Source: Hylemonella sp.
GTDB taxonomy: Bacteria > Pseudomonadota > Gammaproteobacteria > Burkholderiales > Burkholderiaceae_C
Length of the DNA stretch: 64,000 nucleotides
Reading direction: 5' to 3'
Assembly: GCA_030695415.1 (NCBI GenBank)
Contig: JAUYQZ010000039.1
Coordinates: forward strand, 62,001 to 126,000
A model generated the notes under the pieces. The model was not told where the DNA came from. It did not search any database and saw nothing but the letters and a program-made list of their open reading frames with translations. The stretch's first letter is position 1, and every line of letters starts with the position of its first letter. Position numbers and translations under genes: made by a program. Shown in pieces: positions 58,983 to 64,000 of the stretch.

Positions 58983-59936
58983 ATGGCTGAACTCAACTTT
59001 CGTACGCTGGATCTGAACCTGCTTCGGGTATTCAATGAGGTCATGACCGAGCGCAGCTTGACAAAGGCTGCCGGGAAGCTTGCGCTCACTCAACCAGCGG
59101 TCAGCAATGCTTTGCGACGACTCCGGGAAGCCCTGGGCGACGAACTGCTGCGCCGCAGTGGCCAGGGGCTGGAGCCCACGCCGCGAGCCCTGGCGCTGTG
59201 GCCCACCGTGCAACAGGCCCTGCATCAGCTGCAGGAGTCCCTGTCGCCGGGCCGCTTCGAGCCGGGCCAGGCCACGACGACCTTCGTACTGGCCATGGCC
59301 GACGCCACGGCGGCCGAACTGATCCCTGGCCTGATCGGCGTGCTGGACCGGGAGGCTCCGGGTGTCACCATCCGCGTCGTGCCCCTGACCACGCGGGACC
59401 CGCGCCGCCTGCTCGACGAAGAAGCCGCCGATCTGGCCTTCGGCTACTTTCCGTCGGTGCTTGCTTCCCTCACCGCGCAGGCCCAGGCCGGCGAGACCGT
59501 GGCCTTCGACCATCAGCGCCTCTACGACAGCAGCTACGTCTGCGTGATGCGGCGCGGTCACCCCCTGGCCCACGAAGAACTGACACTGGACGGGTATTGC
59601 GCTGCACGCCACCTGCTGGTCAGCTTCTCGGGCCGGCCCTATGGCTTCATCGACGAGGCGCTGGCCGGGCTGGACCGGCAGCGCCACATCGTGCTCACGG
59701 TCAACCAGTTCTTCACGGCTGGGCGCGTGGTGGCCACATCCGACCTGCTCACCGTGCTGCCCCGACATTTCGTGAGCGTCACTGGCATCGCCGACCAGCT
59801 GGTGCTGCGCGAGTTGCCCTTCAAGGTGCCGGACGTGCACGTCGATGCGTTGTGGCACCGGCGTCTGCAACACAGCCGCGCGCACACTTGGCTGCGCGAA
59901 GTCCTGGCACGCCTGCCGCACCAGCGGGGTAAGTAA
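58983..59936 (+). CDS. LysR-family transcriptional regulator
   Basis: 317 residues. Winged helix-turn-helix at about 6-65 (DLNLLRVFNEVMTERSLTKAAGKLALTQPAVSNALRRLREALGDELL, typical LTTR, here cited in full only as landmark), then a substrate-binding domain beginning TFVLAMADATAAELIPGL. Resembles NodD/LinR-like regulators of aromatic or other catabolic genes. No adjacent catabolic operon; its divergent neighbour is the two-helix membrane protein, a possible target. ATG 58983 lacks a clear ribosome site. Confidence 0.88.
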   Translation: MAELNFRTLDLNLLRVFNEVMTERSLTKAAGKLALTQPAVSNALRRLREALGDELLRRSGQGLEPTPRALALWPTVQQALHQLQESLSPGRFEPGQATTTFVLAMADATAAELIPGLIGVLDREAPGVTIRVVPLTTRDPRRLLDEEAADLAFGYFPSVLASLTAQAQAGETVAFDHQRLYDSSYVCVMRRGHPLAHEELTLDGYCAARHLLVSFSGRPYGFIDEALAGLDRQRHIVLTVNQFFTAGRVVATSDLLTVLPRHFVSVTGIADQLVLRELPFKVPDVHVDALWHRRLQHSRAHTWLREVLARLPHQRGK

Positions 59937-60020
59937 TACCCCTTCTTTTTGACCCGGGTCAATGGAATCTACGATGTGGCCGATACACTCCGATGCACCG
60001 AAAACAGAAAGGAAATCCCC

Positions 60021-60443
60021 ATGAAAATTCTTCTGGCCGTTGATGGCAGCGAGTACACCAAGAAGATGCTGGCCTACCTGACCACCCACGAAGGGCTGTT
60101 CAGCAGCGACAACAGCTTCACGATCTTCACCGTGCAGGCATCCCTGCCGCCCCGCGCCCGCGCCGCCGTTGGCAAGGAAGTCGTGGATAAGTACTACAGC
60201 GAAGAGGCCGAAAAGGTGCTGGGCCCGGTCTCCAAGTTTCTGGCCCGCCATGGCATCGACGCCAAGAGCAGCTGGAAGGTCGGCCACGCTGGCGAAAGCA
60301 TCGCCAACGCTGCCACGGCCGGCAAGTTCGACCTGCTGGTCATGGGTTCGCACGGCCATAGCGCCCTGGGCAATCTGGTGATGGGCTCGGTCGCCACCCA
60401 GGTGCTGGCGCACTGCGGCGTGCCGGTGCTGCTGGTCCGCTGA
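60021..60443 (+). CDS. Universal stress protein (UspA family)
   Basis: 140-residue single-domain Usp. LLAVDGSEYTKKML is the first strand and GSHGHSALGNLVMGS the ATP-binding loop (G-x2-G-x9-G), so it is of the ATP-binding class. AAGGAAAT precedes ATG 60021; the frame extends upstream but without such a site. Follows LysR by 84 bases. Confidence 0.92.
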   Translation: MKILLAVDGSEYTKKMLAYLTTHEGLFSSDNSFTIFTVQASLPPRARAAVGKEVVDKYYSEEAEKVLGPVSKFLARHGIDAKSSWKVGHAGESIANAATAGKFDLLVMGSHGHSALGNLVMGSVATQVLAHCGVPVLLVR

Positions 60444-60469
60444 GAAGGCCGAGACCTCCCCGCTTGCAC

Positions 60470-61243
60470 TCACCGCTCGTAAACAGCGGCTGAAGGCAGC
60501 GGCGCCAGCGCCCGGAAAACGGGCCTGGCGAAATAGTAGCCCTGAAAAAGTTCGACGCCGAGGTCCTGCAGCGCCAGGTACTCCTCGCGCGTCTCGATGC
60601 CTTCGGCAATCACGCGTGTCGAAAGCTCCTGGCACATCGCCATCATGGCCCTGACGATGGCCTGGCGTCGCCGATCCTGGTCAATGCCTCGGACCAGGGC
60701 CATGTCCAGCTTGATGATGTCGGTGTCAATATCGGCCAGCAGGTTCAAGCCTGCGTAACCGGCGCCAAAATCATCTAGGGCCGTCAGAAAGCCACGCTCC
60801 TTGTAGTGCCGCACGATGCCGCGCACGTGGCTCATGTCGGTGATGTATTCCTGCTCCGTGAACTCGAAGATGATCTGTCGAGTCGGGAAGCCGTAGGTAT
60901 CGGCGGCCTCAATCGTGGTGCGGATGCACAGTTCCGGCCGATAGACCGCGTTGGGCATGAAGTTGATGCTGATGAAGGAGTCGACCTTCAACTCGGCCGC
61001 CAGCTGGATCGCCTTCACACGGCAGGCCTGGTCGAAAGCGTAACGATTCTCCTCGTTCACCTGCTTGAACACATGGCTGGCCGGCTCGCCCTGCGGGCCG
61101 CGCGCCAGAGCTTCCTGGGCATACACACGTCGCGTCGGGGCATGCACGATGGGCTGGAACGCCATGGCGAAATCAAAGCCCAGACCCGCTCCCGCCACGC
61201 ACTCGGCACAGCCGATCTTGCGGAAATTCTTTGGCATCAACAT
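60470..61243 (-). CDS. EAL-domain c-di-GMP phosphodiesterase
   Basis: About 257 residues, a stand-alone EAL domain without sensory part. The catalytic set seems intact: QEALARG, NFMPNA (Asn), FEFTEQE (Glu), ALDDFGAGYAG (Asp pair), IKLDMALVRG (Lys) and EGIETREE (Glu). Two Cys in GCAEC precede the domain and could sense redox or metal. Start uncertain: ATGs at 61243 and 61237, both without good ribosome site; a GTG 61297 would overlap the upstream gene. Confidence 0.85.
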   Translation of the reverse strand: MLMPKNFRKIGCAECVAGAGLGFDFAMAFQPIVHAPTRRVYAQEALARGPQGEPASHVFKQVNEENRYAFDQACRVKAIQLAAELKVDSFISINFMPNAVYRPELCIRTTIEAADTYGFPTRQIIFEFTEQEYITDMSHVRGIVRHYKERGFLTALDDFGAGYAGLNLLADIDTDIIKLDMALVRGIDQDRRRQAIVRAMMAMCQELSTRVIAEGIETREEYLALQDLGVELFQGYYFARPVFRALAPLPSAAVYER

Positions 61244-61274
61244 ACGTTGAATTTTGCCAGACGCACCGGGACCT

Positions 61275-62120
61275 TCATCGCTGCAGGGGGTCTTCACCCG
61301 TCTCGGCCTCGACGCCAGCCAGGGTCACCCCCATCCACTGCCGCAGATCCGTCCACATGCGCTGGATCTCCACATTGCGCGGCGTCAGCAACGCACTGGG
61401 CAGCTCGATCGTCACCACCGGCATGCCCTTGTGCACACCGCCGTAGTTTCCCAGCGAGCCCGGGAAAATACCCACCTGGTCCAGGTAGAGCCGCCCCAGC
61501 CGACGCGGCGGCTCGATCGGGCCATCGAAGTCCAGCACGCCATAGGGCGCGTGGATGCTGACAATCAGGTTGGGCTTGAAGCGCTGCATCTCGTCGTGCA
61601 GGTAGCGACTTTCGGGCTCGCTCAGCGGCGTCCTGCCCGGCCAGCGGCGCGGGTCCTTGCGGGTGCGCTTCTCCCAGTAGAAGGCGGCGTCGCGCTCCCA
61701 ATTGGGCGTGGGAAAGTTGCGGTTGAGGTCCACCCCATTAGCGTTGACGCGACGCGCCGGCTTGTCAAAAAGACCGTCCGGGTTCAGGGCCGGAATGAAG
61801 CGCCAGTGGATCGGCTCGTTCGCGCCCTGCGCCAGCCGGATCCAGTGCAGCGCCACCGAAGCAGATGACAGTTCGTCGCCATGGATGCCGCCAATCACCA
61901 GCACGCGCAGGCGCGTCGTGGCCGGGCGCACGTCGCGCGTGTAGATCATCCGGCCCTTGACGCTGCGGCCCTCGCTCGGCTGCAGGCCCGTGGCTTGGCA
62001 CAGGGCCCAGCTGACATTGGGCAGGCGTGCATAAAACTCATCGCAGGCCCGGTCATTGGCACGCACCCCACCGACCAGCAGCAAGGGCACGCCAGCCGCC
62101 ATCCATTTCCAGAAACGCAT
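61275..62120 (-). CDS. M14-family zinc carboxypeptidase (MpaA-like)
   Basis: 281 residues with an N-terminal signal or anchor (MAAGVPLLLVGGVRA). Zinc ligands GGIHGDE (His, Glu) and SIHAPYG (His), substrate-binding VDLNRNFP and catalytic Glu in VTIELPS are visible. MpaA releases diaminopimelate from murein tripeptide in recycling; the secretion signal here suggests action on peptidoglycan fragments in the periplasm. Runs upstream of the EAL gene, 31 bases away. Confidence 0.87.
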   Translation of the reverse strand: MRFWKWMAAGVPLLLVGGVRANDRACDEFYARLPNVSWALCQATGLQPSEGRSVKGRMIYTRDVRPATTRLRVLVIGGIHGDELSSASVALHWIRLAQGANEPIHWRFIPALNPDGLFDKPARRVNANGVDLNRNFPTPNWERDAAFYWEKRTRKDPRRWPGRTPLSEPESRYLHDEMQRFKPNLIVSIHAPYGVLDFDGPIEPPRRLGRLYLDQVGIFPGSLGNYGGVHKGMPVVTIELPSALLTPRNVEIQRMWTDLRQWMGVTLAGVEAETGEDPLQR

Positions 62121-62163
62121 GCTGTCATTCTATGGCGCCCCCAATTTCAGGTAAATTGCACGC

Positions 62164-62682
62164 ATGTCAGTTTCATCTCCGGGACCGCGCGCCCGCCCGC
62201 CGAGTTTCACCTCCCCCGAGTTCCGCGCAGCGCTGGGCATGTTCGCCACCGGCGTCACCATCGTCACGGCGCGCTCTGCCAACGGCAAGCTGGTGGGGCT
62301 GACCGCCAACTCCTTCAACTCCGTCTCGCTGAACCCCCCGCTGGTGCTCTGGAGCCTGGCGCGTGCCGCCGCCTCGATGGCTGCGTTCAGCACGGGCTCG
62401 CATTACGCCATCAATGTGCTGGCCGCCGACCAGCAGGACCTGGCGCAACGCTTCGCCTCCAAGGAGGTGGACCGATGGGCCGGCGTCGCCCATGCCGAAG
62501 GCGTGGCCGGTGCGCCGCTGCTGGCCGGCGCCGCCGCCACTTTCGAATGCTTCAACCGCAGCCGCTACGAGGAAGGCGACCACGTGATCTTTGTCGGCGA
62601 GGTCGAGCGCTGCACCCACCGGGCCGATGCCTCGCCCCTGCTGTACCACGGCGGCCGCTTCTACGCCGAGCACCCTTTGTGA
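62164..62682 (+). CDS. Flavin reductase-domain protein (HpaC-like)
   Basis: 172-residue FMN-binding split-barrel protein. FATGVTIVTARS, GLTANSFNSVSLNPPLVLW and FASKEVDRWAG are typical of NAD(P)H:flavin oxidoreductases supplying FADH2 to two-component monooxygenases such as HpaB. No monooxygenase is adjacent; a link to the hpa genes 55 kb away is only possible. Divergent from the M14 gene, 43 bases between starts. Confidence 0.9.
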   Translation: MSVSSPGPRARPPSFTSPEFRAALGMFATGVTIVTARSANGKLVGLTANSFNSVSLNPPLVLWSLARAAASMAAFSTGSHYAINVLAADQQDLAQRFASKEVDRWAGVAHAEGVAGAPLLAGAAATFECFNRSRYEEGDHVIFVGEVERCTHRADASPLLYHGGRFYAEHPL

Positions 62683-62689
62683 AGTTGCA

Positions 62690-62835
62690 CACCCCCAGGC
62701 TGCGGGCACTGCGTGTCCCTCCGCCACCCCCCTTGCAGGGGGCAACGCCAGCAGCCCGGCAAAGCCGGTTCTGCGGCGTTCCCCGCTTTGACCACCTCAC
62801 ACGCAGCATATTCATACTTGGCGCCGCAGCGCGGC
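62690..62835. repeat. GC-rich palindromic intergenic repeat, copy 2
   Basis: Contains GCACTGCGTGTCCCTCCGCC, then CCCCCCTTGCAGGGGGC, and an inverted GCCGGTT arm. The GTGTC-CTCC lead-in and C-run/G-run palindrome repeat the organisation near 8118-8222. The 159-base gap has no coding potential and may also carry a terminator for the flavin reductase gene. Confidence 0.5.
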
Positions 62836-62841
62836 GCTGAC

Positions 62842-63744
62842 ATGAATCTTCCCGCACGCAAGGACCACCTCGACGGCCTGGCCGTCGGCATCCTGCTGGC
62901 CTGCTGCATGTTCTGGGGCTTCCAGCAGGTGCTGGTAAAAGCCACGCTGCCGGAGGTGCCCCCCATCTTTCAGGCCGCCTTGCGCTTCGTCGGCGCCACG
63001 GCCCTGCTCATGCTGTGGTGCCGCTGGCGCCGTGTGGCGCTGTTCGCGCGGGACGGTACGCTGTGGCCCGGCCTGCTGGCCGGCGCGCTTTTTGCCAGCG
63101 AGTTCGCCTGCCTCTACATCGGCCTGCAGTACACCACCGCCTCGCGCCTGACGGTCTTTCTCTACACCTCGCCGTTCTGGGTGGCGCTGGTGCTGCCCCT
63201 GCTGGTGCACGCCGAACGCCTGCGGTCCCTGCAGTGGGCCGGTCTGCTGCTGGCTTTCCTGGCGATGGTGTTCGCCCTGCGCGAGAGCTTCGTGGCACCG
63301 CAGTCGCAAGACCAGCTGCTGGGCGATGCGCTGGCACTGGCGGGCGGTCTGGCCTGGGGCCTGACCACCGTGACGATCCGGGCCAGCCGGCTGGCCCGGA
63401 CCTCCGCCGAGAAGCTGCTCTTCTATCAGGTGGGCGTGAGCGCAGCCGTGCTGCCCCTGCTTTCACTGGCACTGGGCGAAACCTGGACCTGGCAGTTCAG
63501 CTCCTTCGCCCTCAGCTCGCTGCTGCTGCAGACGGTGGTGGGGGCCTTCGCCAGCTACCTGGTGTGGATGTGGATGCTGGGGCGTTACCCGGCGACCAAG
63601 ATCTCGGCCTTCGCTTTTCTCACACCGCTGTTCGCCCTGCTGTTCGGCGCGCTCTGGCTGCAAGAGCCACTGACGCCCAGCCTGCTGGTCGCGCTGGCCC
63701 TGGTGGCCGTAGGCATCGTGCTGGTGAACCGCAAGCCGGGCTGA
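62842..63744 (+). CDS. EamA/DMT-family transporter
   Basis: 300-residue ten-helix permease, fifth EamA gene in the window. MFWGFQQVLVKATLPEVPPIFQA opens the first repeat and GLAWGLTTVTIRAS the second. ATG 62842 is chosen because upstream codons belong to the repeat. Substrate unknown. Confidence 0.85.
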   Translation: MNLPARKDHLDGLAVGILLACCMFWGFQQVLVKATLPEVPPIFQAALRFVGATALLMLWCRWRRVALFARDGTLWPGLLAGALFASEFACLYIGLQYTTASRLTVFLYTSPFWVALVLPLLVHAERLRSLQWAGLLLAFLAMVFALRESFVAPQSQDQLLGDALALAGGLAWGLTTVTIRASRLARTSAEKLLFYQVGVSAAVLPLLSLALGETWTWQFSSFALSSLLLQTVVGAFASYLVWMWMLGRYPATKISAFAFLTPLFALLFGALWLQEPLTPSLLVALALVAVGIVLVNRKPG

Positions 63745-63767
63745 GCCGGCTGCGGTTCTCCCTTGCG

Positions 63768-64000
63768 TCAGATCTTGCCAGCCGCCTTGAGGCGATCGAT
63801 CGTGGCCTTCTCGGCCACGAAGGTGCGCTCGGCGTAGGCCGTGTACTCGGCCGTGCTCATGTAGATCGCGGGCATGTAGAACTTGTCCAGCGTGTCGATC
63901 ACGCGCTGGTCGTCCAGGGTCTTCTTGAAGGCATCGTGCAGGATCTTGACGATGGCCGGGTCCATGTTCTTCGGCCCACCGATGCCAAAGGGCGACTCGG
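63768..64000 (-). CDS. Bug-family tripartite tricarboxylate transporter receptor, C-terminal part
   Basis: The final 77 or so codons of a leftward gene cut by the window edge. ESPFGIGGPKN and the ending AEYTAYAERTFVAEKATIDRL match the C-terminal lobe of TctC/Bug periplasmic receptors, the same family as 7124-8113. The rest, including signal peptide, lies outside. Ligand unknown. Confidence 0.8.
   Translation of the reverse strand, partial: ESPFGIGGPKNMDPAIVKILHDAFKKTLDDQRVIDTLDKFYMPAIYMSTAEYTAYAERTFVAEKATIDRLKAAGKI

Overview
The window is GC-rich, densely packed DNA from a betaproteobacterium, most likely a member of the Burkholderiales and probably the Comamonadaceae. This rests on gene content, not on a phylogenetic marker: two Bug-family periplasmic receptors, a torF-glnK-amtB nitrogen operon, a MetH split into two genes, GTP-type PEP carboxykinase, glcEF, and palindromic intergenic repeats of the kind seen in this group. 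I see no rRNA, tRNA, CRISPR array, phage or insertion sequence; it reads as ordinary chromosome.

Layout. (1) 1-9.0 kb: a homoprotocatechuate (4-hydroxyphenylacetate) meta-cleavage operon hpaE-D-F-H-I, continued by an SDR oxidoreductase, an IlvD/Edd dehydratase, a Bug receptor and a class II aldolase. (2) 9-21.9 kb: chemoreceptor, periplasmic rhodanese, PanE-like reductase, three EamA exporters, alanine racemase coupled to a degenerate HD-GYP-like protein, DedA, glutathione peroxidase plus a broken copy, a secreted nuclease, and glcF-glcE (glcE carries a repeat inserted in frame). (3) 22-26.2 kb: a tightly overlapping leftward set (desaturase, EamA, isochorismatase-like hydrolase, lactonase-like MBL protein, unknown). 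(4) 26.2-37.6 kb: the most interesting region, a guanidine uptake and degradation locus (ABC importer, urea/guanidine carboxylase, two carboxyguanidine-deiminase-type subunits) beside torF-glnK-amtB. Two guanidine-I (ykkC) riboswitches lie here, and all three transcription units are preceded by a GG-N10-GC sigma-54 promoter. (5) 37.7-42.5 kb: comM, two MFS carriers, a glycine-zipper protein. (6) 42.5-49.5 kb: metH in two separated genes; the C-terminal gene has an SAH riboswitch, and between the halves lie an outer-membrane protein, an RlmN-family enzyme and terC behind a manganese (yybP-ykoY) riboswitch. (7) 49.5-57.5 kb: rhodanese, recQ, a candidate structured RNA, a 42-residue membrane protein, modABC with an operator-like palindrome, pckG. 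(8) 57.5-64 kb: two membrane-anchored unknowns, LysR regulator, Usp, EAL phosphodiesterase, M14 peptidase, flavin reductase, EamA and the end of a second Bug receptor cut by the window.

How it fits together. The nitrogen region looks like one regulon with two inputs: sigma-54 (nitrogen limitation, presumably via NtrC) starts transcription of porin/PII/ammonium transporter and of both guanidine units, while the guanidine units also require guanidine binding to the leader RNA. Guanidine would be imported, carboxylated and deiminated to allophanate; the allophanate hydrolase needed to release ammonia is not in the window. All calls come from reading sequence; no database search was run.
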